Shown: positions 11,951 to 22,365 of the stretch, piece after piece
Layout of the letters: every line of letters begins with the position of its first letter
Numbering within the stretch: the first letter of the stretch is position 1
Assembly (NCBI RefSeq): GCF_026210795.1
Contig: NC_089431.1
Coordinates: forward strand, 992,001 to 1,056,000
Direction of reading: 5' to 3'
Source of the DNA: Rhizophagus irregularis
Taxonomy: Eukaryota > Glomeromycota > Glomeromycetes > Glomerales > Glomeraceae
Length of the DNA stretch: 64,000 nucleotides
The notes under the pieces: model-generated
The model's input: only the letters and a program-made list of their open reading frames with translations
Database searches by the model: none
Told to the model about the DNA's origin: nothing
Program-made: the position numbers and the translations under genes

Positions 11951-12415
11951 GGCGTGATTTTGACAAAAGACAATGGGAAAATGTCCGTGTATACGAACAG
12001 TATAATGTTCCAGATTCTTATCGAAATAAATCTGAATTAGCACGATCAATCCAAGCTGACAAACGAGCAGGTAACTTTTAATTATATTACAATTTTATTT
12101 TTAAATATATTTATGATAATAGCATAATAATTGTATATTTATTTAAATTATTTAGAAAAAAGACGTAAAGACAAGCAACCTTTAAAATCTTCAAATAAAG
12201 TTTCTAGTGCATCAAAGAAACAGAGATGTAATTCACGAAACAAGGAAAATGAAAATGAAATTATTTTAATAGACGATGATAATTTACTTGATCAGCAAGT
12301 AAAAATTAATAAACTAGTGCTAGAAAAGTTACTTCTTCAGAAACAAACAAATGATGAACTCGAAAAAGAGATTATGTTGCTTGAAAGGCGAAATCGCATT
12401 TTAGCAGGAAAATAG
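11951..12415 (+). CDS. small coiled-coil protein of unknown function, 3' part
   Basis: Two exons join in frame: 11951-12070 (RDFDKRQWENVRVYEQYN, then VPDSYRNKSELARSIQADKRA) and 12156-12415. The intron between them is GT...AG. The second exon has a basic, serine-rich segment (KSSNKVSSASKKQRCNSRNK), an acidic stretch (NENEIILIDDD) and a leucine-rich C-terminal coiled coil (KINKLVLEKLLLQKQ...LLERRNRIL). The nuclear-type basic region suggests a nuclear protein, but that is inference. The 5' exon was not found. A MITE lies 250 bp upstream, so the gene may be truncated. I do not recognise the family. Confidence 0.5.
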
Positions 12416-12643
12416 TTAACGTGAACTTTGATGCTAATAATAACATGTAATACTGTACATTTGTGCTTTATAAAATATCATCTTTTAATTTGAAACCTAA
12501 TATATATATATATATTTAATAATTTAAATTATTTTAGTATTTAACGAACATTCAATTTATTAAATTACTTTTATAATTCGACTTATAATTATAAAAAATT
12601 TTTTAATCTTATCAGTTATACGCAATTGTAAATATAAATTACA

Positions 12644-12760
12644 AGTATAGAGATAAATTGTACTGTACGAATTTTTTTAATTACTGTACTGTACTGTACG
12701 ATAAATTTTAAAAAAAATTCGTACAGTACAGTTTAGCTGCAGTAAGTTTATCTCTATACT
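12644..12760. repeat. 117-bp inverted repeat / foldback
   Basis: AGTATAGAGATAAA at 12644 is repeated inverted at the right end, and the inner arms TGTACTGTACGAATTTTTTT pair with the matching block at about 12711-12731. It lies just 3' of pseudogene C. Probably a MITE or a hairpin repeat. Confidence 0.7.
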
Positions 12761-12960
12761 GAAAAATTTCCACTAAGATATAATACTAAAATATAACCTA
12801 ATTTAATAAAAATCTTTAGTTTCCGAAAAAAAACCTATTATAATTTAAGACTTATCATTCAAATTATCATCTTCTTGATTAATTTCGTTGAGATCTATTA
12901 TTAAAATAATTAAATAAAATTAGACGAATAAAATAATAATAAATTATTTTACCTAATTCA

Positions 12961-14329
12961 CTAAATTTTACAATCAAAGCATTCTGAAACTATAAATTAA
13001 ACAATAACATAATGTTAGAATAAAAATATAAATTTATAATTAATATTAATAATGGTTATACTTAGATTTTCTGATATTGATGGAACATCATCTATTATTG
13101 AAAAAAAAATTTGATATCGTTAAAACTTGAATAAGATTTTTTCATAATTAATTAAAAATTTACCCGAATTAACTTGAAATGATGATAAATCTGATGAATT
13201 TACTGGTTCTGGGAGATTTTTGAAATTTAACAATCTACTTGTATAGATTGCTTGAGGATGAGTTTTAATACTTTCAGACTTATTTTCATTTGATTTGTTT
13301 TTAAATTTTTTTTTTCTAATTTTATTGTCATATTCCCACATTTGAGAACAAATTTCATTATCGGATTTCACTTCTTCTTCATCCCATTTGTTTAATATTT
13401 GATACAATTAGTAAATATCAGCTGCTTTTGTATATTTATATCCACGTAAAACTTCTGGTGCCATATAAGGTAATACTCCATAAACTCCTTTTTTATCTGA
13501 TTTCTTTTTATTATTTGCTGGTTGACACATTCCTAAATCACTTATAAAGAAAGCTATATTACATAATATATTGCCTGAATGAAAGTCTTTATGGACTTTT
13601 CCAGCATTATGGATACTTAACAGTCCATTTGCAATTGCTGATAATCTACAAAGTTTCATATTATAATCAGGATTATTTAAATAGTAATTTCTTAAATTTC
13701 CATTTTCACAATATTCTAAAACCATCATATAATCTTTGGTATTTGGATCTTATGTTATTCCATAGCAGTAAACAATATTCTGAATATAAATCTGAAGATA
13801 AGATTTGATCTAATAATTACTGGTAATATAAGTAACATTTTGTAATTTCTCAAATAAAAGGTATCCATTCAAGGCATTTAAAACAATATACAGCATTAAG
13901 CTGTATTAATTCATCAATATCTTTATTTCCACTAGTCCAATTTTTAAAGTTTTCTTCAAATCTTTTTGCATTACAAAGTTGACACCAATATTCTCCTGTG
14001 CCAGGTTCATCACATTCTTCACATATACCATATACTTCTTTTCTTTTTTCTATTTCATCCATATAGATTACTTTATCATCAATCTCTTCTGATTTGGTAG
14101 CTGAAACAATAGTAGAAATTGTAACATGATTCTAAATAAGTAATCAAAATATATTTATTAATTAAATCATATTATTTATATACATAGTAAATTATAAAGT
14201 GAAATTGCATTTACATGATATTCCTTCGAATCAACTATTTTCCATAAATTACTTGGCTTTTTTTTGGATGTTTTATTCAAAATTTCCATACTAGCATTTC
14301 TTGGCTTTTTTTTTGAATATCTTTTTCAT
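12961..14329 (-). pseudogene. zinc-ribbon protein kinase, heavily deleted (kinase C)
   Basis: It has the same exon order as kinase A on the minus strand, and the start is probably ATG 14289 (MEILNKTSKKKPSN). A duplicated first-exon piece (14290-14329) is out of frame because its A run is 9 instead of 8. The CEEC...WCQLC segment is intact. Then a 4-nt insertion (about 13854) shifts the frame, and the glycine loop, the VAIK-type lysine and most of intron 2 are deleted (the sequence passes from ITY-ITR to the end of intron 2). A TAA replaces Gln before DPNTKDY. A second deletion of about 65 codons joins AADIY to LYQILNKW and removes most of the C-lobe after APE. It cannot make an active kinase. 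Confidence 0.9.
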
Positions 14330-14529
14330 TTTCAACAATTTTAAAAATTTTAAACCAATTTTGAAATGAGTTATTAGCAGTAATTTTAGTTATGTGTGTA
14401 GTACTGTTATTTATAATAAATGAAAATTATTACAACAAATTTAATGAACGTAAAATAAAAAATATATAAAAAATATGTACAATATGTATCATGCACATCT
14501 GAAACTATATTTATTGTCATTACCTAATC

Positions 14530-14754
14530 TAGGGATTGGAATCGAAAATCGAATCTTTTCAAGATTTTTCTTATAGACAACCAACCTGACTTTGAATCAG
14601 TTTCTAATTTCAGAAAAATAATCAGCACTTGGCTGGCATGAAAAATTACTTTGAAGTCAGGTTAACTTATATGTAAAAAATTGCTGAGAATCGATTCTCG
14701 AGAATCGATTTTACTATGTTTTGTCGATTTTCGATTAATCGATTCCAATCCCTA
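14530..14754. mobile_element. hAT-type MITE, 225 bp
   Basis: Ends are TAGGGATTGGAATCGA and its inverse. A perfect 8-bp target duplication ACCTAATC lies at 14522-14529 and 14755-14762. The homologous flank upstream of kinase A (about 3287-3320) lacks the insertion. The 8-bp duplication with TAGGG-type ends fits hAT. Confidence 0.9.
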
Positions 14755-14833
14755 ACCTAATCGAAATATTGTGAAACCATTTAGATAAGGAAGGAATCGT
14801 CAAAATTTTGTATTACATCACCGGATTACGAAT

Positions 14834-14996
14834 TATATTAATTTTCGCTCAGGTTCCCATTGGATCCGATGCGGAATTAGCTCGGATTCCATGTAATGAC
14901 GGCAGAAGTTATGGGTCCGAATGACTACAAATGATTACAAATCAAAAAATTCCAGATGTTAATCAATCGGACCCACTAGGGGCGAAAATTAGTATA
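14834..14996. mobile_element. MITE family with TATACTAATTTTCGCCCC ends, copy 1
   Basis: The right end (reverse complement) reads TATACTAATTTTCGCCCC and the left TATATTAATTTTCGCTC. The body matches 35276-35444 in inverted orientation (shared blocks TTGGATCCGA, GTAATGACGGCAGAAG-type and CGGACCCA). Likely TA target. Confidence 0.8.
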
Positions 14997-16149
14997 ACCA
15001 TATACGAGTGAAATAAATTCAGTTATACATTTTACAAATCGAAGAACGATGTGGCAACTGGCATAAAATTTTATTACACAAACTTTTATTAGTGGATAAT
15101 AGTATGTATGATAGTATTCCATATTAAAAGTTTAATATGTACTAACAATATTTACAATCACAAAAGTAACTTTGTGCTATCGAAACACTATCGAAACACT
15201 TTCGGTTGTATACACGTAATGGTTTTGTAATAAAAAAAAAATATAAAATAATCAATAAAGTTGCCGGATACAATTTTTTACGAGAAAAGTTCACTTAAAA
15301 AAATAAAAGTCTGAAAAATTTGCAGAGTAATTGAGTTTTTTCCATTTAATACTTTAATTTAAAGAATAAATAACATAAAATAAATAGAGATTAATTTTTT
15401 TATATTTTTGATTTAACCACAAAAAATTTGAATGGAGAAAATCATACTGTTACTTACTGATCATTGATTTAGAAAGTGACTCTACCAAAGGGAAATTATT
15501 ACTATATATATATATATATACTGTATATATATATATGTGCCAAAAATTTTGGATATATTTCATTAATACAGTACAAAATAATCTACAAAAATAACATACT
15601 TATATCTATTTTTTAAAGATTTTTGCAAACAAATAATGTTTCATGTTTTATTAAATGATTTAAAAATATTATATTTAAGAGAATTAGATCAAAATGTGAT
15701 TGTTCCAAAATTCTCTTCTTTTAAAAATCAAAATTACAGTATCAAAGTGAGATCATATGATCCTAATCATTAATATCGTAGAAATCTATATGGAAACTGA
15801 ATATTATAGTATCAATCTTGACCCCTTTTAGATTTCTTAGGACTTAGATTTTTTCCTTCTCTTCAAATAAATAATTTAGTTTTGTATTTTAAATAATTTA
15901 AAATAATTTTAACCGGTTCGTTCGATTGTAACTGAAAGACTTTTAAGTTAAGCAAGACGCACTATTTCACGGTGTAGGAACTGTATGGATGGATCTGATC
16001 TTGATCGATGATTTGATCAAATAAAATTTGATCACGTTTATGTAATTCGATCATGTGATTATTCAACTCTACATTTCGATATTTTTTTTACAAGAGAAGC
16101 TCGTTAACTGATATATTTTTTAAAATGGACATTAATTTATTTATTATAG
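14997..16149. other. intergenic; TA microsatellite at 15500-15536
   Basis: No gene is seen. (TA)n with one CTG interruption at 15500-15536; otherwise AT-rich unique-looking DNA. ACCGGTTCGTTCGATTGTAA at 15910 is unremarkable. Confidence 0.6.
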
Positions 16150-16356
16150 AGTAATAAAACCTAGTAGGTATGGAAACGTATAGTACATTTAAAGGAGTTT
16201 GACCAATTTTAAATAAAATACATGAATTACGTAAGTAAATTAATTATTCACATTTTTATTTTCAATATATTTTTTGGGGAATGGCTAAGGTTTATTTTTT
16301 AAATTATAGACAATTTCATCTTGTTTACAAAGAGGAGTAGAAAAAATTATATTTTA
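16150..16356 (+). pseudogene. methyltransferase relic (exon 4, intron, start of exon 5)
   Basis: The sequence follows exon 4 of M1 (VTKPDGYVE...ILSKIHE-type), its donor CAC|gtaagtaaatta, a similar intron, and the exon 5 start ACA..TCTTGTTTACAAAGAGGAG. Stops and deletions interrupt the frame (TAG within the first ten codons). Exons 1-3 and the end of exon 5 are absent. Confidence 0.75.
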
Positions 16357-16830
16357 AGTGGTGATGCCAACTTAATTGACATTTATTATTTTAATTTTGT
16401 TAAAGCTATAACAAAGTTTAAATGATAGTTTATTAAAATTAACTTTTGTGTATAATTACTTGGTCTAACGGTAGTTAGTGCTTAACACTATTACTCCACT
16501 CAAAGATTTATTTTTGCAATAAATTAGTATACATATTTTTCGATATTAAGTTATGATATCACGTTATGACTCATACACCCATAAAGCTTATGCTTAACCA
16601 ATTACAGTATAAAGTATACTTAATGTTAATAGACTAGATAACCTAAGATTTTCCATCATAATTTATCATAATTTTTTTTAATGTTGTTTGCAACGTTCGT
16701 TGAGCCTCTCTTTTTTAGCACAAAGCACTCTAAAGGGAAATGTAATTTAGATTACGTCATCACCTGAAATTGGCTGATTTGTCTGACAAGTAAACAATTA
16801 GGAAAGCGAAACAGATTATTAACGAAACCT
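16357..16830. other. intergenic, no gene seen
   Basis: AT-rich. A short run GGTCTAACGGTAGTTAGTGC at 16461 resembles a tRNA 5' half but cannot be folded into a complete tRNA. Nothing else. Confidence 0.5.
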
Positions 16831-17140
16831 TTAAAAGGTCCATTTCTATAAGTGAGTGGAAAGGGTGGTTTTTTTATGCGAAAGAACACTAGGAATTTTT
16901 CTAACGTTCATTTTTATTTTTATTTTTATTTTTTTTAGGAAAAATGAAAAATGAAGCTTTCAGAAAGGCCCATTTCGATGGGTGGAAGTGAGAAATAGGT
17001 TTTTTTTTTTAAGTAAAAAGAACGCTAGAAATGTTTCTGATGTTCTTGTTTTTCTTTTTAGAAAAAATGAAACAGAACCTTCAGAAAGGTCCATTTTGGT
17101 AAGTAAAAGCGAGGGTGGATTTTCTGGTGAAAAAACGTTA
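16831..17140 (+). repeat. tandem intron-like modules, about 125-bp unit, 2.5 copies
   Basis: Units begin near 16834, 16961 and 17083 with AGAAAGG[TC]CCATTTCGATGGG-type text. Each continues into a purine/T-rich stretch, an AACGTT-like core and a pyrimidine run ending in AG. The third unit has the donor-like TTTTG|gtaagt. Same style as the 58-60 kb array. Confidence 0.6.
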
Positions 17141-17316
17141 GGAACATTTCTCTAGGAATGGGCTTTTACTTTGACCCAGATTTGTAAAACCGCAATATGA
17201 GGTATAAGTAGTGGGTTTTCTTTGCTTTACATTTAGTTCTGCTAATTGACATGTACATTGGGTTGTGTGGTTTTCTGTTCTTGATCTATTGCACTTTTGA
17301 TCTTGATCTATGAGCA

Positions 17317-17492
17317 AAAATCCCAAAGCTCGGAATCCCAAAGATATAATATCCTGATATTTAAAATCCTGAAAAATCAAAATACCAAGTTTTGGAATTA
17401 TAATATTTCAGGATTATGACATTTTGGGATTGAGTGTCAGGATTTAGAATGTTGGGATATTGTACCATCAGGATTCCAAGCTTTGGGATTTT
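17317..17492. repeat. foldback repeat with AAAATCCCAAAGCT ends
   Basis: The left end AAAATCCCAAAGCTCGGAAT matches the inverted right end (AAAATCCCAAAGCTTGGAAT). The middle is made of degenerate GGGATT/AATCCC pieces. MITE-like; no target duplication identified. Confidence 0.65.
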
Positions 17493-17499
17493 GGACGGA

Positions 17500-17645
17500 T
17501 CCCTTCATTCTTGATTCTTGATTTTGGATACATTATATTTTTGAACTCTGGTTGTAATTTTATTATGTATTGCGTGTACCTTTGATTCTTGATGTATTGT
17601 GTTTTGATCTTTGATGTACTGTGTTTTTGATCTTTGATATTAACT
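17500..17645. repeat. degenerate short tandem repeat
   Basis: TTGATCTTTGATGTACTGTG-like words recur four to five times at 17500-17640. Confidence 0.6.
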
Positions 17646-17739
17646 TTTAATGTAATATTTGAATTTTTTATTTTATATTTATTTATTTTATTACTAAAAG
17701 AGTAGTAAAACTAAAACTATTACAAATAAGAGTATGGGA

Positions 17740-18055
17740 GAATTTTCATGCTGGACTACTAATATACGTGTATAGTAATCAGAACTTCATCCACTACGGG
17801 ACCTCACTCTTCGATCAAAGATTTAGGGCGTCCCCCGAGAATGCCCCAGGGACCCCAAATCTACCCTCTAATTTCTTCCCATTTCTGGGGGATAATGCGG
17901 TCTGCCGAATGCTACCACAATCTTCACATTACCACAAGGTTAGAGTCGACCACAATGTGCTCACAGCCCCGTCAAATTGATAGACCACCATATGGTGGTT
18001 GGTAGTCCCGCCCCTACCATTATAACCCCGATGGGCCACCCGGGTACAAGATATT
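17740..18055. other. GC-rich island, unidentified
   Basis: About 315 bp with base composition far above its surroundings (GGGCGTCCCCCGAGAATGCC, CCGATGGGCCACCCGGGTAC). No frame is long or family-like on either strand. It contains the palindrome ACCACCATATGGTGGT. It could be a retroelement end or recently acquired DNA; function unknown. Confidence 0.4.
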
Positions 18056-18369
18056 TTTTTTATTTTATTGAAATATTTCGTAACTATTCTAAAATAAAAT
18101 ATTAAGTCACGTGCATTAACATTATCACGTGATACTGCCGAATTCAACTACCCCAAGAGGCAAGAGCACCCTGCACAAATCATGTGATCATTACATATCA
18201 CATGATTGAGATTAAAGAATTATGTAAAAAATTCTGATATTCAAAAAAATTAAAGTATTTTATTATGAAACTTTTAAAGAAAAACTTTATTACTCTATTA
18301 CTTTTAAAAAAGAAAATATTTCATAAATTTATTAATTTACTGCCTATCTACAAAATAAATCACTTCTGT

Positions 18370-18745
18370 TTATTATGATCTTTCCAAGTGAGTGCGTGGA
18401 TTTGTAATCTGTCTTTCATACTTATTATTAATTTCTTTTTTTGCAAATTATTCCACTCCCTTTTAAATCTTTTCACCATGAAAGTTTTTCCCAACCACAT
18501 AAATATTTATTATATTGTTGTTGATGATGTGGAATTAAACGAGTAAGAAGAATATAAATTACCAAATCAAGACGTGGTTGAATAAATTTTTGAAACATTG
18601 CAATTAAAATCTACTCTACTAGTTAAATCATTTTCTAAATATTCATTAGTGTTGATTTCTAAAATTCTTTCAAATAGTTGTTTTGACATTTCTTCTAGAG
18701 TTAAAAGTCCTACCTCTGTGTTAGATTGATTAGATGTTTATATTG
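18370..18745 (-). pseudogene. transposase remnant (MULE-type), C-terminal and middle pieces
   Basis: The minus-strand frame starts TEVGLLTLEEMSKQLFERIL, runs to VDFNCN, then after a shift continues as QPRLDLVIYILLTRLIP, HHQQQYNKYLCGWEKLSW, stop, KDFKREWNNLQKKEINN. From memory of the family, the latter pieces resemble the segment before the SWIM zinc finger of fungal MULE transposases. The catalytic DDE core is missing between the two pieces. Several stops; dead. Confidence 0.45.
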
Positions 18746-18748
18746 CCA

Positions 18749-19515
18749 TATCGGCGGATTTGTTCACCCTCTAATTAACATGTTTATTTAAGGTACTTTT
18801 GTTACACAAATTATTACATATGGCGCAGTAGGACCTGGGACGAACATTAAAAAAAAATTATTTGGTTTTATTAATACAATAATTTGATAAATTTGATAAA
18901 TAGTTCTTTTAAGCCAAAATACAATAAATATTATTCTTAGCAATACTGATAATATCTGTTGTGGAATCTCACTTTATACAATAGCTTCTAAATCTTTTTT
19001 GTGTAAAAATCAATAATACATGTGCTTACAATTTGTTTGAATATAAAAGTTCCTATTTTGTCTACAGCAAGATAAATAAGAATTAATAATATGTTTTGAG
19101 AAATGCAAAAAATGGACAATTTTATGAAAGTTATTATATAAAAAAAAATTTTTTAAATATTAAATGAGTCTTAGAATACTTTTATAAATATTCATAGCTA
19201 TTGTGTCTATATAAATTTTTATTTTACTTTTTGTTTTATTAAAACATACTTACTTTCTAATAATACACATTAAAAATACTATGCATGTGAGAAATGGGTT
19301 TTTGTTAACGAAATGGGTTTCTTTGTGTCTATTTTACATTAAATAATTTAAGTTTCGCAAATGTAAATTTTCACTCGACTTATTATTTAGTCAAGTGATA
19401 TTCAATCAAGTGATTTTATGACATTACAAACCAGTTTTGGGTGACAGATATTATGAAAATCATTCAAAATTTAGCATTATGCAAAAGTAAACAAATCCGC
19501 TGATATGCAAAGTAC
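18749..19515. mobile_element. TIR insert inside the transposase remnant, about 767 bp
   Basis: The left end CATATCGGCGGATTTGTT (18748) matches the inverted right end CATATCAGCGGATTTGTT (ending about 19506). It splits the transposase N-terminus (TCNICRT...) from the TEVGLLTLEE piece. No coding content; target duplication not resolved. Confidence 0.55.
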
Positions 19516-19630
19516 GACATATATTACAAGTTTTAAATTGCTGAGTATTTTCATTAATGAAAGCTTCTAGAGGTAAATTTTTTTGACATTTTTTACATTT
19601 TTGTAAATTACCAGTAGTTACAATATCCAT
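19516..19630 (-). pseudogene. N-terminal zinc-ribbon exon of the transposase remnant
   Basis: ATG at 19630 starts MDIVTTGNLQKCKKCQKNL, PLEAFINENTQQFKTCNICRT. The CKKC...CNIC pattern could bind one zinc ion. The frame then runs into the 18749-19515 insert. A LINE is inserted 60 bp upstream of the ATG. Confidence 0.55.
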
Positions 19631-19693
19631 ATTAAAAGTGGAAAAGCGAAACTTTAATAAAAGTTTATTTAATTAAATTATTATTTATTAATT

Positions 19694-22026
19694 TTTTATT
19701 TTATTTTTATTTTTATTTTTAAAATATAGACTCAACTGGGGTCGAACGCTAAATAAGAATAAACATGATCTAAAAGAACAATAAATTCTAAGCTAATAAT
19801 AGACCCAACCTCTTGGGAGGAGCCCAAAGGGGTCGTCTTGCCTCTTATTCAATAGAACAATCAGGCATAACTGGGAGTCTAGAAAGTACTATCGAACAAA
19901 AAAGAAGAACTAAAAAAATTAAATTTAAAATTATATGAAGAAGAAAAATTATCTATATCTAACTCAAAACTACTAGGATGCCGGACAGAAGACAACCATC
20001 CACCAGAATGTAAAAAATTACATGTACACAAAATCAACCACATCAGTAGGTGCAGTAAGTGAAGAGGATGAGTAGATGGAGCCGTGGAGGACCAGGGGTG
20101 AAGCAAACGGCAAGAAGTACCATCTGAGGATGAAGAGTTCGTCCTGGGTCCAGGATGATAAAGATTTTGTGACCGGTGATGAGAAGAAGAGGCAATTCTA
20201 GGTCGAGCAGTAGTTTGATTAAGTTGATAATCATGTGGTTTCTTTGGTTTTTTCCTCTGAAAGTCATGTTTACGTTTGGATGTAATTCCATTGCGTTGTT
20301 CCCATAATTTTAATAAAGAACAATGTTTAGGCCATATTTGTTGATAAATATGTTCATGAAATGATATTAAAAGTTCCCATATAATTGAACGGGTAAGTTT
20401 GTCATTAAAAGTGAAAGATCGTACAAGATTATATAAATCCTGTGACACAAGTTGGTGTATAATTAAATATAATGGGTGATTATAAGAGTTTGAATCAGAG
20501 ATCGGTGATAAAAGCTCAAGTTGATCAACAGACTGTGATATGAGAACGGAACTATAGGAAGTATTCTCCACAAGGAGGCGTTGTAATATCTGTTTGTGTT
20601 CCAATAAAATATTATTAATGACAGGTAAAAGGTTTGAACATAATCCCAAATGTTCATTGGTATCTTGGTAATTGTTACAGACCGGACAAGGTATGTAATT
20701 ATTAGAATAAAGGTCAGGATAATGTTTTGTGAGGATATCTCCACAAGGAAGGATATGGTTAAGTGCTTTAATTTTAAAAGCGTTGTGTGATGATTTAGTA
20801 AAACTGCATACATTAGGTGTGGAATTGTATTGTAACCAGGATCGAGTAAGAGGCCAATGTATTGAAGATATGGGAAATCTATCAAAAATAGGTGAGAGCG
20901 AAGGATTACCCAGGAATTGATCGAAAGTATAGGCATCCGTTAAGTTATGACAAAATTTTCTAATGTCTCGATCAATCGGTGCTATTGAAGCCCATATCGG
21001 GGTCATTAATGAACCCGGTAGATTTGTAGGGTTGATTTCATAAGGTGCAAGTTGTCGTGCTGCATTGGCGAGATCATCTGCTATGTCATTCACTCATTCC
21101 AATAATCATTGGAGTGAGCTTTAACTTTGTGTAATCTTACGATCAAGGATTTTTTCGTAATTAAAATATCGATTAAACGCCACGCTAAATGATTGTTGCA
21201 TTTCAATATTCGTCTTGTAGAAGTTAATTTGTTCATGACCACGTGAAAAGTATGGATGACATTGAGCGAATCCGTGAATACATCCAGTTCACTATCATCA
21301 GGTACTGCAATAATTGCTGTTAGTAAAGCGTAAACTTCCGCTTTGGTAGAAGATGGATTAAAAGATAAAGCGCCTTTGTATGATGGTGGGGGAGGACCTA
21401 AGTTAGGAGTTGCATCAGTAATCTCTATCCAAGCAAAACCCATTTGAGTTTGAGTAGAAGAATTAACATCTAAGCTAGTAAGAGAACCATCAGTATAAAA
21501 AGTAAAATTTTTTCGTAACAAAAATTGTTTAGCTATTTCTAAAAGTTGAATAATCAAATCTCTATTTCCTACAAATATATTATTAATAAAAAGAGGAGAA
21601 GAAATATTTAAATTTAAATTAATCGAATTATTAAAAATTTCTGAATTCGCATTTAAATACGAATCTAATGTAGATAAAATAGGGACTGTTGAAGGTAAAA
21701 CATTGGGTATAATTAATCTATGTTTGGTAAATGAAAACGCTAGAGTACGAAGCATATGTAAAGGTGTAACTGGAAAAATAAAAGTTTTTTCTAATTTTAA
21801 AAAATTTTTGTTAGGTATAAATTTTTTTGCATGAACATTAAAAAGAATTAGTTGTGATGTTAGGGAAACAATAATACATTTCGGGCGTAAATCACCACTA
21901 AAAGGTACACTATGCCCACATTGTCCTGGACAAGGACGCAAAATAGGTGTTACTTTTTTGGGTGTTAAGTTGGTTCTAGTATCAGCGTCTAAAACTGGTA
22001 TATAGTGTGTTCGATAAGTAAGGCTA
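19694..22026 (-). mobile_element. 5'-truncated LINE retrotransposon
   Basis: It is bounded by a 15-bp direct repeat, TATTATTTATTAATT on the plus strand, at 19679-19693 and 22027-22041. The 3' end (left side) is an A-rich AAATAAAAATAAAAATAAA tail. It holds only the RNase H and C-terminal zinc-finger part of ORF2. The reading frame is open up to the right boundary, so truncation happened at insertion, which is normal for LINEs. Confidence 0.85.
19879..22026 (-). pseudogene. LINE ORF2 C-terminus: RNase H plus CCHC-type finger, frameshifted
   Basis: Minus strand. The first part (about 22020-21090) carries a cysteine pair CPGQCGH, then RNase H with FYTDGS (Asp), STKAEVYALL (Glu), DVFTDSLNVI (Asp) and VKAHSNDYWNE. 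It stops at TGA 21090-21092. The second part (21093-19879) resumes NDIADDLANAA, the normal end of RNase H, then a CPVC...NEHLGLC zinc finger. The last third is serine/proline- and hydrophobic-rich. An 8-bp near-duplication (AATGAGTG before AATGAC) explains the shift: without it TGG AAT GAC would read through. The reverse transcriptase and endonuclease parts are absent. RNase H-bearing LINEs of this kind occur in fungi (I/Tad-like), which is inference for clade. Confidence 0.85.
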
Positions 22027-22284
22027 TATTATTTATTAATTACGTAACTCTTTAATCCCAATCATGTGATATGTGATGATCACATGATTTACGCAGAATT
22101 TTTTGGGTGCTCTTGGGGTAGTTCGAAAATTCGAAATGATCTGTAGATCTGTAAATAATGCTTAATAAAGTTTATTTCAAATAAAAATTTTTTATGTGCA
22201 AAGTAAGGGTTCAGACTTTTCTTTTTTTAGCTACATCACTCATTAAGGTTGTAACTCGTGACGTAGCTCGATATTATATATATT

Positions 22285-22365
22285 AGTTATTTGATAGGGG
22301 GGTTAGAATATCATCCGAACTGCTTTGCAGTTCGGATGATATTCTAACCCCCCTATCAAATAACT
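22285..22365. repeat. 81-bp perfect hairpin
   Basis: Two 39-nt arms (AGTTATTTGATAGGGGGGTT ... CCGAACTGC) are perfectly inverted around a TTT loop at 22324-22326. No mismatch is present. No gene nearby except M1 600 bp downstream. Confidence 0.95.

Larger units (their letters stand above)
18142..22134 (-). mobile_element. decayed Mutator-like element with nested insertions
   Basis: Inverted ends of about 80 bp: left from CTACCCCAAGAG at 18148 to about 18225, right from about 22040 to 22122. They share the block AATCATGTGATCAT.ACATAT, then CACATGATTG.GATTAAAGA. Between them on the minus strand are an N-terminal zinc-ribbon start (19630-19516), an internally deleted transposase remnant (18740-18370), an inner TIR insert (18749-19515) and a LINE (19694-22026). 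Assignment to Mutator rests on the SWIM-transposase-like remnant and the long TIRs. No target duplication is clear. Confidence 0.55.

Noticed and set aside
16455-16510. tRNA gene
   Set aside because: A GGTCTAACGGTAGTTAGTGC stretch resembles a D-arm, but no anticodon arm, T-arm or acceptor pairing follows.
20043-20936. Extra frames inside the LINE
   Set aside because: Shifted or antisense readings of the RNase H/zinc-finger part without their own features.
18142-22134. Pack-MULE that captured a LINE fragment
   Set aside because: The LINE has its own A-rich tail and 15-bp target duplication, so it inserted by retrotransposition rather than being captured.
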